DNA of 64,000 bases from Pseudoclavibacter sp. AY1H1 (GTDB taxonomy: Bacteria; Actinomycetota; Actinomycetes; Actinomycetales; Microbacteriaceae), in contig NZ_PSXX01000014.1 of NCBI RefSeq assembly GCF_002931055.1, positions 40,884 to 104,883 of the forward strand. The letters run 5' to 3'. This document shows, in pieces, positions 1 through 8,472 of this stretch; position 1 is the first letter of the stretch, and the number at the start of each line of letters is the position of its first letter. The notes under the pieces are model-generated. The model was given only the letters and a program-made list of their open reading frames with translations, did no database searches and had not been told where the DNA came from. The translations under genes and the position numbers were made by a program.

Positions 1-1
1 G

Positions 2-1225
2 ATCTCGCCGCTGCCCATCGCCCGCGGCGAAGGCGCGAGACTGTGGGACTTCGACGGCAACGAGTACCTCGATTTCTCGAGCCAGCTCGTGAACGTCACG
101 ATCGGCTACCAGCACCCGAAGGTCATCGCGGCCATCCAGGAGCAGGCCGCGAAGCTCGTGACGATCGCCCCGGCGCACGCCAACGAGACCAGGGCGAAGG
201 CGGCGGAGCTGATCCTGTCGCACGCCCCAGAGAGCTTCTCGAAGGTGTTCTTCACGAACGGCGGTGCGGATGCGGTCGAGAACGCGACTCGCATGGCCCG
301 CCTCTCGACGGGGCGCGACAAGGTCGTGTCCCTGTACCGCAGCTACCACGGCAACACGGGAGCCGCGATCGTCGCGACCGGCGACTGGCGACGCATCCCC
401 AACGAGTACGCGCGCGGCCACGTGCACGCCTTCGGCCCGTACCTGTACCGCTCGGAATTCTGGGCCGAGACGCCCGAGCAGGAGAGCGCACGGGCACTTC
501 GACACCTCGAGCGCGTCGTCCAGGCGGAGGGCCCCGCGTCCGTCGCGGCCATCCTCATCGAGAGCATCCCCGGAACCGCTGGCGTGCTCGTGCCGCCGCC
601 CGGGTACCTTGCCGGCGTGCGGGAGATCTGCGACCGCTACGGCGTCCTGCTCATCCTCGACGAGGTCATGGCCGGGTTCGGGCGGACCGGCGAGTGGTTC
701 GCGTTCGATGCCTACGATGTCCGTCCCGACCTCATCACCTTCGCGAAGGGCGTCAACTCGGGCTACGTGCCGGTCGGCGGGGTCATCATCTCCGAGGAGA
801 TCGCCGCGCGCTTCGACGAGGAGGTCTTCCCAGGCGGGCTCACGTACTCGGGGCATCCACTGGCCGCCGCATCCATCGTCGCGACCCTCGAGACCATGGA
901 GGAGGAGGGCATCGTCGAGAACGCGGCCCGCCTCGGACGCGAGGTCATCGGCCCCGAACTGCACGAGCTTGCCGCACGTCACGACGTCGTCGGCGAGGTG
1001 CGCGGCAAGGGTGTCTTCTGGGCGGTCGAGCTGGTCAGCGACCCGCTGACGCGCGCCCCGCTCGCCGCGGCCGACATGGCGACCATCAAATCGCAGCTCG
1101 TGGCCCGCGGCCTGCTGCCGTTCGTCGCCGACAACCGCATCCACGTCGTGCCACCCGCCGTCATCACCGACGCCGATGCGCTCCGCGGCATTGCCATCAT
1201 CGACGAGGTGCTCGCCGGATTCTGA
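2..1225 (+). CDS. Class III (PLP-dependent) aminotransferase, 5' end cut by window
   Basis: This is the C-terminal ~407 residues of a fold-type I class III aminotransferase. The reading frame is open from base 2, so the start lies outside the window. Near the 5' edge it reads DFDGNEYLDFSSQLVN, the usual N-terminal signature of this family. The cofactor-binding aspartate is in LILDEVMAGFGRTGEW and the Schiff-base lysine is in TFAKGVNSGY. Family members transfer an amino group from an omega-amino acid, diamine or beta-alanine/pyruvate-type donor to a 2-oxo acid. The substrate cannot be read from this fragment. It is followed by about 200 bp with an inverted repeat and then a convergent membrane-protein gene. 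Confidence 0.93.
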   Translation: MSPLPIARGEGARLWDFDGNEYLDFSSQLVNVTIGYQHPKVIAAIQEQAAKLVTIAPAHANETRAKAAELILSHAPESFSKVFFTNGGADAVENATRMARLSTGRDKVVSLYRSYHGNTGAAIVATGDWRRIPNEYARGHVHAFGPYLYRSEFWAETPEQESARALRHLERVVQAEGPASVAAILIESIPGTAGVLVPPPGYLAGVREICDRYGVLLILDEVMAGFGRTGEWFAFDAYDVRPDLITFAKGVNSGYVPVGGVIISEEIAARFDEEVFPGGLTYSGHPLAAASIVATLETMEEEGIVENAARLGREVIGPELHELAARHDVVGEVRGKGVFWAVELVSDPLTRAPLAAADMATIKSQLVARGLLPFVADNRIHVVPPAVITDADALRGIAIIDEVLAGF

Positions 1226-1307
1226 GCGCTGGGCCTCGGCGCCGCCGCGCTCCTGCACGACTGGACTGCTGCGGCAATGGGTGTCGCCGCGAACGGAATC
1301 GCGTTTC

Positions 1308-1387
1308 CTGTCCAACTTCCGTGACGATTCGGCACCGGCGGACCGCCGGGGCGTCAGCGCAAGCACGGCGTCACGGAAGTTGGACAG
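1308..1387. repeat. Perfect 19-bp inverted repeat in a convergent intergenic gap
   Basis: The arm ctgtccaacttccgtgacg (1308-1326) is repeated as its exact reverse complement at 1369-1387, with a 42-bp loop between. It lies between the 3' ends of the aminotransferase and the convergent membrane-protein gene. A bidirectional terminator is possible, but the long loop and lack of a T-run fit a dispersed palindromic element better. No second copy was noticed in this window. Confidence 0.75.
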
Positions 1388-1427
1388 CCGCGGCTTCGCG
1401 CCGCAGGGAACGCCCGCGGCCGAGGGC

Positions 1428-2009
1428 CTACTTGTCCTCTGGCGGCGGAATCAGCGCCATGAGCGCAGTGAGGCCGCCGATCACGAGGCCCGTCTTGGTG
1501 TGCGCGGCCGTCACCCCGCCGTTGGCGCGACGCTCGCCGAAGCGGTAGATCCACCGCTCGCCGGCGACAGCGGCGAGGATCGCCCCGGCTCCAGCAGCCG
1601 TGGCGAGCCCGCCGAGGGCGACCCGGCTCGCCGGAGAGAGCGAGATCCAGAACTGGGAGAAGCTCTGCGGCTTCCCGTCTGCACCGTCTTCACCGTTCGG
1701 TCGCTCGCCCGACGCCGGGTGTGGCGCATCAGCCTGCTCGCCTGGGCCGCCGATGAGCTCGCCCGGTGCCTGCGCCGCCGGCTGCACGAGCAGGTCGGTG
1801 TCTTCGGCGCGGCCGCGCTTGCCGATCTTCAGCTCGTCGTACTCCGACGCCGCGAGCCCGCCGACGCCGAGGGCCAGCATCGTCTTCGCGACTCCGCGAC
1901 CAGCCCTCGACGAGATCACGTCAGGGGTGGCGTAGTAGAGGGCGGTCAGCGCGCCCTGTCCCGCTGCCAGGATCGCGCGCTTGCGGAGGTCGGTTCTCGG
2001 AGAAGTCAT
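1428..2009 (-). CDS. Hypothetical three-helix membrane protein
   Basis: The 193-aa product starts MTSPRTDLRKRA. A likely transmembrane or amphipathic segment lies near residues 10-50 (rich in A, G, L and V). A polar, acidic linker around residues 60-110 follows, and then two clear hydrophobic helices near 130-155 and 170-187. The C-terminus is short and charged. I do not recognise a characterised family; similar membrane proteins of unknown function are common in Microbacteriaceae. It is convergent with the aminotransferase and separate from the downstream reductase gene, so the context gives no job. Confidence 0.75.
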   Translation of the reverse strand: MTSPRTDLRKRAILAAGQGALTALYYATPDVISSRAGRGVAKTMLALGVGGLAASEYDELKIGKRGRAEDTDLLVQPAAQAPGELIGGPGEQADAPHPASGERPNGEDGADGKPQSFSQFWISLSPASRVALGGLATAAGAGAILAAVAGERWIYRFGERRANGGVTAAHTKTGLVIGGLTALMALIPPPEDK

Positions 2010-2065
2010 GCCCCCATTGTCCCGACTCGGTCTGATCAGAGCCTCAGCGGCGAACCGCAGCGCGG

Positions 2066-2743
2066 CTAGGCCGCGCCTCCACCTGCGGCCATGCGCATGA
2101 GGTCGGAGTTCAGCTCGATGCCGAGCTCGGTTCCGCCTGCGCTGCCGAGCTCGTGCTGGTAGCCGCCCCAGTTGTCGCCGCGGATCGTCTGCTCGACGCC
2201 AGCCTCCATCAGGGCGAGGAGCTCGACGGATGCGCGCTCGATGCGGGACCCGAGGCCCGCATCCTGCCAGTCCTCGGTTGAGGCGAAGAGCGACGTGGGC
2301 GCGGTCATGGTGCGCAGGTACGCGAACATCGACCGCATCTGCTCGTCCACGACAAGCGCGTGACGCGCAGTGCCGGCGGTTGCGGCGAGCACGACGGGCT
2401 TGGCGATGAGGAGGTCGTTGTCGAGGGTCTGGAAGAACGACGTGAAGAGTCCGCTCGGCCCGGCCTTGTAGACGGGGGCGGCCGCGATGATGCCGTCGGC
2501 GTCGCGGAGCGCCGCGATGGCGCGCTCGAACTGGGGGCCGAAGCTCTGCGAGCCGAGGGCTGCTGGCAGTTCGGGGAGGAGCATCCGCAGATCGATGTGC
2601 GTCGATACAACGTCACGGCCTCGTGTCGCCGCGAGCTTGGAGACGCCACGCTCGATGCGGTCTGCGAGCAGCTTCGTCGACGACGGGTCGCTGATACCGG
2701 CGTTGACGACGGCGACGCGGTAGGCGCCTTGTGCGTTGGTCAT
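2066..2743 (-). CDS. NADPH-dependent FMN reductase, CE1759-type partner of a luciferase-like monooxygenase
   Basis: The 225-aa flavodoxin-fold FMN reductase starts MTNAQGAYRVAVVNAGISDPSS, the phosphate-binding loop of the NADPH-dependent FMN reductase family. The motif AAPVYKAGPSGLFTSFF is the flavin-contact segment. It lies 116 bp downstream of a luciferase-like monooxygenase on the same strand. This is the recurrent CE1758/CE1759 duo, in which the reductase is thought to supply FMNH2 to the monooxygenase. The frame stays open upstream into the neighbouring gene. I chose the ATG at 2743 because the flavodoxin fold begins there. Confidence 0.9.
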   Translation of the reverse strand: MTNAQGAYRVAVVNAGISDPSSTKLLADRIERGVSKLAATRGRDVVSTHIDLRMLLPELPAALGSQSFGPQFERAIAALRDADGIIAAAPVYKAGPSGLFTSFFQTLDNDLLIAKPVVLAATAGTARHALVVDEQMRSMFAYLRTMTAPTSLFASTEDWQDAGLGSRIERASVELLALMEAGVEQTIRGDNWGGYQHELGSAGGTELGIELNSDLMRMAAGGGAA

Positions 2744-2859
2744 GGAAGTCCTTCCGAACGGGTTGGAGCTGAGGAGAGAGCGAAAAGCAGAGGCGAGGAG
2801 CCGAACGGATGCGCGGGGCCGGTCGAATGGGCCGGCCCCGCGCACTCGCTTCGCGGTCG

Positions 2860-4026
2860 CTAGGCGACGAGCGCGGTGTCCTGGTAGGGCGAGGAGCCGG
2901 TGACGTTGTCGCCGCGGTTCTCGTTGGGGCGCGGTTGGCGCGGCGCGGCGTCGCCGTACTTCGCGAGGACAAGCGACTCGTGCGTGGGCGCGTCTGGGAC
3001 CTCGGCGGGGCGGAGCGCCTCGAGCTCGCGGCGCAGCACTGGAACCACTTCGGAGCCGAGGAGCTCGAGCTGGTCGAGCACCATGCCGAGCGGCAGGCCG
3101 GCGTGGTCCATGAGGAACAGCTGGCGCTGGTAGTCGCCGAAGTGCTCGCGGAACGTCAGGGTCTTGTCGATGACCTCCTGCGGGCTGCCGACCGAGAGCG
3201 GGGTCTGCTGCATGAAGTCCTCCATCCGCGGCCCGTGGCCGTAGACGGGTGCCTCGTTGAAGTAGGGGCGGAACTGGTCCTTCGCATCCTGCGAGTTCTT
3301 GGCGATGAACGCCTGCCCGCCGAGGCCGACGATCGCCTGCGATGCCTTGCCGTGGCCGTAGTGCTCGTAGCGCTGGCGGTAGAAGTCGATGAGGCGCATG
3401 TAGTGCTCCTTCGGCCAGAAGATGTTGTTCGCGAAGAACCCGTCGCCGTAGAAGGCGGCCTGCTCGGCGATCTCCGGGGTGCGGATGGAGCCGTGCCACA
3501 CGAACGGTGCCACGTCGTCGAGGGGGCGGGGCGTCGAGGTGAAGCCCTGCAGGGGGGTGCGGAACTTGCCTTCCCAGTCGACGACGTCCTCGCGCCAGAG
3601 GCGGTGGAGCAGATTGTAGTTCTCGAGGGCGAGGGGCAGGCCGGAGCGGATGTCCTTGCCGAACCACGGGTAGACGGGGGCGGTGTTGCCGCGGCCGAGC
3701 ATGAGGTCCATGCGGCCCTTGGAGAGGTGCTGCAGCATCGCGTATTCCTCGGCGATGCGCACGGGGTCGTTGGTCGTGATGAGGGTCGTCGACGTGGAGA
3801 CGCGCAGCGTCTTCGTGAGTGCCGCGATGTGCGAGAGGAGCACGGCGGGCGAGGAGGAGAAGAAGGGCGGGTTGTGGTGCTCGCCGATGGCGAAGACGTC
3901 GAGGCCGACCTCTTCGGTCTTCTGGGCGATCTTGACGATCGCGTCGATGCGCTCGGCCTCGCTCGGCGTCTCGCCGGTGACCGGGTTGCGTGTGATGTCG
4001 CTGACGGAGAAGATTCCGAACTGCAT
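2860..4026 (-). CDS. FMN-dependent luciferase-like monooxygenase, CE1758 family
   Basis: The 388-aa TIM-barrel bacterial luciferase-like flavin monooxygenase starts MQFGIFSVSDITRNPVTG. Family hallmarks include FAIGEHHNPPF early in the protein and LMLGRGNTAPVYPWFG in the middle. It pairs with the FMN reductase just downstream, and both probably form one transcript driven from the gap at 4027-4120. The substrate is unknown; members oxidise small organics such as aldehydes, sulfonates or chelators. The open frame extends upstream, but the ATG at 4026 starts the conserved barrel, and the preceding region looks like a promoter with a palindrome. Confidence 0.92.
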   Translation of the reverse strand: MQFGIFSVSDITRNPVTGETPSEAERIDAIVKIAQKTEEVGLDVFAIGEHHNPPFFSSSPAVLLSHIAALTKTLRVSTSTTLITTNDPVRIAEEYAMLQHLSKGRMDLMLGRGNTAPVYPWFGKDIRSGLPLALENYNLLHRLWREDVVDWEGKFRTPLQGFTSTPRPLDDVAPFVWHGSIRTPEIAEQAAFYGDGFFANNIFWPKEHYMRLIDFYRQRYEHYGHGKASQAIVGLGGQAFIAKNSQDAKDQFRPYFNEAPVYGHGPRMEDFMQQTPLSVGSPQEVIDKTLTFREHFGDYQRQLFLMDHAGLPLGMVLDQLELLGSEVVPVLRRELEALRPAEVPDAPTHESLVLAKYGDAAPRQPRPNENRGDNVTGSSPYQDTALVA

Positions 4027-4088
4027 GTTCAGCCCTTTCGTTGTGGATGCACGGGCCGGGTCGGTCCTGGTTCTGGATTCCCAACTCC

Positions 4089-4100
4089 ATGCATATGCAT
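4089..4100. promoter_or_regulatory. 12-bp perfect palindrome upstream of the monooxygenase operon
   Basis: The sequence atgcatatgcat is its own reverse complement. It lies 63 bp upstream of the monooxygenase ATG and just beyond the 3' end of the EamA transporter gene. It is AT-rich in a very GC-rich context, as expected for an operator or promoter core. No regulator gene is directly adjacent, so the binding protein is unknown. Confidence 0.4.
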
Positions 4101-4120
4101 ACAACGTAGCGCGTTCGGAT

Positions 4121-5104
4121 CTATTCCCGCGTGCTCGACTCCACTGGCAGCACACCTTCGCCGGGAGCAGCGACAGGGGCGGCGACGGCGGTTCGAGCCC
4201 GCATCCCGGGCACGCGCCCCTGGCTCGCGAGCACCCCCACCACAACGATCAGACCGCCGAGCGGCTGGTTCCAGTGCACCGACTCCCCCAGCACCACGAC
4301 CCCCAGGATGACGCCGACAACTGGCGAGAGATAGGTGACGGTGGATGCGCGGGCCGGGCCCCAGTCACGCAGGATGCGGTTGTACCAGATGTAGGCGAGT
4401 CCGGTCCCGAGCACGCCGAGCCCCGCGACGGCCAGGAGCACCGGCAGGTCGATCGCGACCTCGCCCCGCGCGGTGAGGGGCGCGAGGAGCCACACGATGA
4501 CGGCGGCCAGGCCGATCTGGACGGTCGACAGGGTGATCGTGTCGTATCCCGAGCTCGTGAGGAACCGGCGCATGTAGAGCCCGGCGAATCCGTAGGAGAT
4601 GGTGGCGCCGAGGCAGGCGAGCTGGGCTGGCAGCAGCTCGGGTACCTGGCCCGTGCCGATGAGCTGCCAGGGAGCCGCGAGCACGACGACCCCGCTCAGG
4701 CCGACCACGAGGCCAACGACCTGCGTGCGCGTGAGCCGCTCGCCGACGAGCACAAGCGGCATGAGCAGGAGCGTCATGATGGGTGTCGTCGCGTTGTAGA
4801 TGCTCGAGAGGCTGCTCGGCATGTACTGCCCAGCCCAGGCGAAGAGCGAATAGGGCACAACCGCGAGCGCGAGGGACACGACGAGCATGTGCACCCAGAT
4901 CTTCCGCCCCCTGGGCCAGCGTCGCCGAGTGACCAGCATGATCGCGACGAGTGCCGCGGCCCCCAGCGTGAGGCGTCCCAACACGAGCTGCGCTGGACTG
5001 AGCCCCTCGAGCCCGACTTTCATGAAGAGGAAGCTCGCACCCCAGACGAGGGAGAGGACGACAAAGGCGGCGACGGTGCCGCGGGTGTTGCCGGTAGGTC
5101 TCAT
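4121..5104 (-). CDS. EamA/DMT-superfamily transporter (probable metabolite exporter)
   Basis: The 327-aa membrane protein has about ten hydrophobic helices arranged as two EamA repeats, beginning FVVLSLVWGASFLFMKVGLEG. The second repeat contains TYLSPVVGVILGVVVLGESVHW, the typical family signature. EamA proteins export amino acids or related small metabolites across the inner membrane. I chose the ATG at 5104 because the frame upstream would run into the operator region. It is divergent from a LysR regulator 70 bp away, a standard arrangement for regulator-exporter control. Confidence 0.92.
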   Translation of the reverse strand: MRPTGNTRGTVAAFVVLSLVWGASFLFMKVGLEGLSPAQLVLGRLTLGAAALVAIMLVTRRRWPRGRKIWVHMLVVSLALAVVPYSLFAWAGQYMPSSLSSIYNATTPIMTLLLMPLVLVGERLTRTQVVGLVVGLSGVVVLAAPWQLIGTGQVPELLPAQLACLGATISYGFAGLYMRRFLTSSGYDTITLSTVQIGLAAVIVWLLAPLTARGEVAIDLPVLLAVAGLGVLGTGLAYIWYNRILRDWGPARASTVTYLSPVVGVILGVVVLGESVHWNQPLGGLIVVVGVLASQGRVPGMRARTAVAAPVAAPGEGVLPVESSTRE

Positions 5105-5125
5105 GGGACTTATTGTTGGCGGCAC

Positions 5126-5167
5126 CCCCACATGAGGCAAATGCATCTGCTTCATCCCCACATGAGG
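5126..5167. promoter_or_regulatory. Operator region between EamA and LysR genes
   Basis: The 70-bp divergent gap holds a 24-bp imperfect palindrome at 5132-5155 centred on atgcat, in which 10 of 12 base pairs match. It also holds two direct copies of ccccacatgagg, at 5126-5137 and 5156-5167. Overlapping dyads and repeats of this kind are typical LysR-type regulator binding sites. Binding by the adjacent regulator is inferred. Confidence 0.5.
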
Positions 5168-5174
5168 AGACCTC

Positions 5175-6062
5175 ATGAGCGTCACCATCGCCCAGCTCCG
5201 TGCGCTGGTCACGGTCGTGGATCGCGCGTCCTTCACCGTTGCCGCCACCGAGCTGGGGGTCAGTCAGTCGGCGATCTCGCACTCCGTGACGGGCCTCGAG
5301 AAGGCTGTCGGCGGCCGGGTCCTGCGCCGCGACGGCGGGATCACCCTCACCGCGCTCGGCCTCGGCGTGATCGAGCACGCCCGAGCCGCACTGGCCTCCG
5401 TCTCAGCGCTGGAGAGCGCCGTGCGCCGCGACGAGACCCTGTCCGGCACCGTCCGACTCGGGGCGGTCGCGACGGTCTGCCAGGGACTGGTCCCTGACCT
5501 GCTGGCCCTGTGGTCCGCGCGGCTGCCCAACATCGCCGTGTCGATCTACGAGGGCGACGACGAGGAGATGCCCGAGTGGCTCGAAGCGGGACTCGTGGAC
5601 GCTGCGGTCCTCGTCGAGCCATCCCCCGCGCCGCCAGGCGGGCTCCTCGTCGCCACGGACGAGTTCGCCGCGCTCGTGCCTGCCGACCACCCGCTCGCGC
5701 AGCAGGACTCGATCCCGCTCGACGAGCTCGACGACGACGGCCTCATCGTGTCGACGGGCGGATGCGAGACGCACGTCAGGAAGATGCACGACGAGCTCGG
5801 GCTCCCCTACGTCTTCTCGCACCGCGTCCGCGAGATGAGCACGATGTTCCGCATGGTGCAGCAGGGCATGGGTGTCGCCGTCATCCCGTCCCTGGGGCGC
5901 GGGATGCTCCCGGACGACCTCGTGATGCGCCCGCTCACGGCACGCAGGCCGCGGCAGCTCGTGCTGTCCGGGCCCAACACTCGCCCATGGCACCCGCTTG
6001 TGGGGGCACTCGTCGATGCGACTGGCGTCGACTTCGCGAGCACGGTGAAGGTCGAGCTCTGA
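5175..6062 (+). CDS. LysR-family transcriptional regulator
   Basis: The 295-aa LysR regulator has an N-terminal winged HTH (residues ~1-60) with TVAATELGVSQSAISHSVTGLE. The periplasmic-binding-protein-like effector domain follows. ATG 5175 is preceded by an AGGAG ribosome site. It is transcribed divergently from the EamA transporter, which it probably controls in response to the exported metabolite. Downstream, gntK is convergent, so the regulator is likely monocistronic. Confidence 0.93.
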   Translation: MSVTIAQLRALVTVVDRASFTVAATELGVSQSAISHSVTGLEKAVGGRVLRRDGGITLTALGLGVIEHARAALASVSALESAVRRDETLSGTVRLGAVATVCQGLVPDLLALWSARLPNIAVSIYEGDDEEMPEWLEAGLVDAAVLVEPSPAPPGGLLVATDEFAALVPADHPLAQQDSIPLDELDDDGLIVSTGGCETHVRKMHDELGLPYVFSHRVREMSTMFRMVQQGMGVAVIPSLGRGMLPDDLVMRPLTARRPRQLVLSGPNTRPWHPLVGALVDATGVDFASTVKVEL

Positions 6063-6069
6063 TGGCCCC

Positions 6070-6633
6070 TCAGGCCTCGGAGGGTTCGGCTCCTTCGAGG
6101 TACGCGACGATCGCGTCCACGATCTCGACTGGCGTGCCCGCGACGGGAACCACGACCCCCGCCTCCCAGGGCGCGAGCGGTTCGAGCACCTCGAACTGAC
6201 TGTCGAGCAGCGTCGTTGGCATGAACTCGTGCTGTCGCGTTGCGAGGCGTGAGGCGACGAGGTCGCGCTGGCCTGACAGGTGGATGAAGCGCAGCTCTGG
6301 CACGCTCGAGCGCAGCAGCTCCCGATACCAGCGCTTGAGCGCCGAGCAGGCGACGATCGTCACGCGCCCTTCGGCGGCGTTGGCGGCGATCGTCGCGCCG
6401 ATGACCTTGAGCCAGGGCACACGGTCTTCGTCGTCGAGGGGGTTCCCTGCCGCCATCTTGGCCTTGTTGGCGGGCGGGTGCAGGTCGTCGCTGTCGATGA
6501 AGGTCACGTCGAGTCGCGTTGCCAGTGCCGAGCCGATCGTGGTCTTGCCCGTGCCCTGCACCCCCATGACGACCATGGGCGGATGCGCAGGAGCGGGACG
6601 CGCGGCGCCTTCGGCGGCCTCCGCAGCGCTCAC
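6070..6633 (-). CDS. gntK: Gluconate kinase
   Basis: The 187-aa gluconokinase (P-loop kinase) phosphorylates D-gluconate to 6-phosphogluconate with ATP in the cytosol. Walker A is GVQGTGKT (residues 24-31). The family motif DSDDLHPPANKAKMAAGNPL follows, as in characterised gluconokinases. It is the last gene of the operon transcribed from 10723, and its start overlaps the end of the idonate dehydrogenase by 4 bp. Its place after two polyol/ketogluconate dehydrogenases suggests it feeds the product into the pentose phosphate or Entner-Doudoroff route. Confidence 0.95.
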   Translation of the reverse strand: MSAAEAAEGAARPAPAHPPMVVMGVQGTGKTTIGSALATRLDVTFIDSDDLHPPANKAKMAAGNPLDDEDRVPWLKVIGATIAANAAEGRVTIVACSALKRWYRELLRSSVPELRFIHLSGQRDLVASRLATRQHEFMPTTLLDSQFEVLEPLAPWEAGVVVPVAGTPVEIVDAIVAYLEGAEPSEA

Positions 6634-7700
6634 GACGCGGCCCCGTCCACGCGAGCGTCGGCGTCGGCGAACGAGAGCAGCACCTTCGACGATCTGGAGG
6701 CGTCGCCTGCGACGGCAAACGCCTCGAGCGCCTGCTCGACCGAGAACTCGTGCGTGAGCACTGCATCCACGACCAGTGAGCCGTCGGCGAGCGCGCCGAT
6801 CACGGCGTCGATCTCGTCGGTGAAGCGGAACGAGCCGACGAGGGTCAGCTCGCGAGTGATCGCGAGCGACAGCAGGGCGGGGACCTCACCGCTGCGCTGC
6901 AGACCGAGCAGGACGACGCGGCCCGCGCGACCGGCGCCACGGATGGCACTGGCGAGCCCCGGCACCGTGCCAGACGACTCGATGACGACGTCGGCGTGCA
7001 CGGCGGCGATCGCCGCCGCATCGCGCGCGTCGATGACGCGATTCGCCCCGAGCTCGGTGGCGACGGCGAGCGGCAGCTCGTGGAGGTCGCTCGCGATGAT
7101 CTCGGCGGCGCCGTGGTGCTTCATCACGGCGACGACAAGCGCACCGATCGGGCCGGCGCCGATGACGAGCACCCGCTTGCCTCGCACGTCTCCAGCCTGC
7201 CCGACTCCATGCCAGGCGACGGAGGCCGGCTCGGCGAGTGATGCCAGCTTGAGGTCGAGGCCCGCTGGCAGCGCGCGGAGCATGCGTGCTGGCAGGGCGA
7301 CTCGACGCGCGAATGCCCCCTGGGTGTGCGGGATGCGCGCGGCGGAGCCCAGATAGGTGCCGGCAGGAGAGAGGTTCGGTCGCTCGGCCGGGTAGGGCGT
7401 CACGCCATCGTCACCCTGCGTGGCGGGGTGGACGGCGACTCGCTGGCCGACCCGAGGGCCGCTCCCGTCAGCCGCTGCCTCGAGCACGGTGCCGACGATC
7501 TCGTGGCCGAGGAGGAGCGGGTCGCGCAGGATCGACTCCCCCGCGGCCCCGTGCATCCAGTAGTGCAGATCCGATCCGCACACGCCGCCATACGCGATCG
7601 CGACGACGGCCTGATCCGGGGTCGGCTCCGGTTCCGGCAGCGCATCGAGCCGCAGGTCGTCCTTGCCGTGGGCGACGACTCCGAGGTTCTCCTGGGTCAC
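6630..7700 (-). CDS. idnD: L-idonate 5-dehydrogenase-like zinc alcohol dehydrogenase
   Basis: The 356-aa medium-chain zinc dehydrogenase has catalytic-zinc residues in GGVCGSDLHYWMHGAAG and the GHEIVGTV motif. The Rossmann segment is GKRVLVIGAGPIGALV. The closest remembered family is L-idonate 5-dehydrogenase, which oxidises L-idonate to 5-ketogluconate. The adjacent gluconate 5-dehydrogenase and gluconate kinase support that assignment. It overlaps gntK by 4 bp and lies 34 bp after the FAH-fold gene. The substrate assignment rests on family resemblance and neighbours; another polyol is possible. Confidence 0.88.
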   Translation of the reverse strand: MTQENLGVVAHGKDDLRLDALPEPEPTPDQAVVAIAYGGVCGSDLHYWMHGAAGESILRDPLLLGHEIVGTVLEAAADGSGPRVGQRVAVHPATQGDDGVTPYPAERPNLSPAGTYLGSAARIPHTQGAFARRVALPARMLRALPAGLDLKLASLAEPASVAWHGVGQAGDVRGKRVLVIGAGPIGALVVAVMKHHGAAEIIASDLHELPLAVATELGANRVIDARDAAAIAAVHADVVIESSGTVPGLASAIRGAGRAGRVVLLGLQRSGEVPALLSLAITRELTLVGSFRFTDEIDAVIGALADGSLVVDAVLTHEFSVEQALEAFAVAGDASRSSKVLLSFADADARVDGAAS

Positions 7701-7734
7701 TTGCGATCTCCTTGCACGTCGAATGGTTCGTGAG

Positions 7735-8472
7735 TCAGACGCACGGCGTCACCAGCGGCACGCCCGCGACGGTGATCTCGATGAGGTCCCCGGGTTCGGC
7801 TGCGAACCCCGACTTCGGGGCGCCCGTCATGATGATGTCGCCGGGGCCGAGCGGCACCCAGCTCGTGACGTAGGCGACGCACTCGGCGATGCCCGCTGGC
7901 AGCTCCTGGCTTCCGGTGAGCACCTTCCGCTCGCCGTTGATGCGCACCTCGAGCTCGGCGGCGGCGAAGTCCGCTCCTGTCTCGATCCAGGGGCCGAGCG
8001 GCGTGTAGCCGACGCCGCCCTTGCCCTCGAAGTTCCGGGGGTCGATGCTGCCCCGGTCTGGGTTCGAGATGTCGTTCACGGCGGTGAGACCGAGGATCAC
8101 GGTGTGCGCGTCCTCCGCAGACACGTCGACCGCGCCACGGCCGATGACGACGCACACCTCGCCCTCGATGACGACCTTGCCGACGCCTCGGCGCAGCGCC
8201 ACCGGGGTTCCGCTCGGCACGACCGTGCGGGGGCTCTTCAGCCAGGCCTGCACCGGAGAGGGATGCTCTGGGCCGTTCTGCGCGATCCCGACGACGATGC
8301 GCGGCTCGCTCGGAGCGAGCAGCGTCGCATCCGCGACACCCCCGCCTTTGCGCGTCGGCTCGACGCCGCGTGCGAACGCCTCGTAGGGGTCGCTGCAGGG
8401 CACCCACGAGTCGCCATCGGCGAACGCGTGCGTGACGGTGCCGTCACTGGTCTGGATCCTGGAGATTCGCAT
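7735..8472 (-). CDS. Fumarylacetoacetate hydrolase-fold protein
   Basis: The 245-aa FAH-fold protein carries the metal-binding region VVIEGEVCVVIGRGA (the ExE element) and TGAPKSGF near the C-terminus. FAH-fold enzymes hydrolyse, decarboxylate or dehydrate 2-oxo acids using a divalent metal. The start could be GTG 8475, which would give a GTGA overlap with the previous stop, or ATG 8472, which shares one base with it. Coupling is tight either way. Placement inside an idonate/gluconate operon suggests action on a keto-sugar acid, but that is inference; this gene is not part of the classical pathway. Confidence 0.9.
   Translation of the reverse strand: MRISRIQTSDGTVTHAFADGDSWVPCSDPYEAFARGVEPTRKGGGVADATLLAPSEPRIVVGIAQNGPEHPSPVQAWLKSPRTVVPSGTPVALRRGVGKVVIEGEVCVVIGRGAVDVSAEDAHTVILGLTAVNDISNPDRGSIDPRNFEGKGGVGYTPLGPWIETGADFAAAELEVRINGERKVLTGSQELPAGIAECVAYVTSWVPLGPGDIIMTGAPKSGFAAEPGDLIEITVAGVPLVTPCV

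Noticed and set aside
2809..4311. 500-codon plus-strand open frame antisense to the monooxygenase
   Set aside because: Glu/Val/Arg-rich shadow of a well-supported gene in high-GC DNA, with no recognisable domain.
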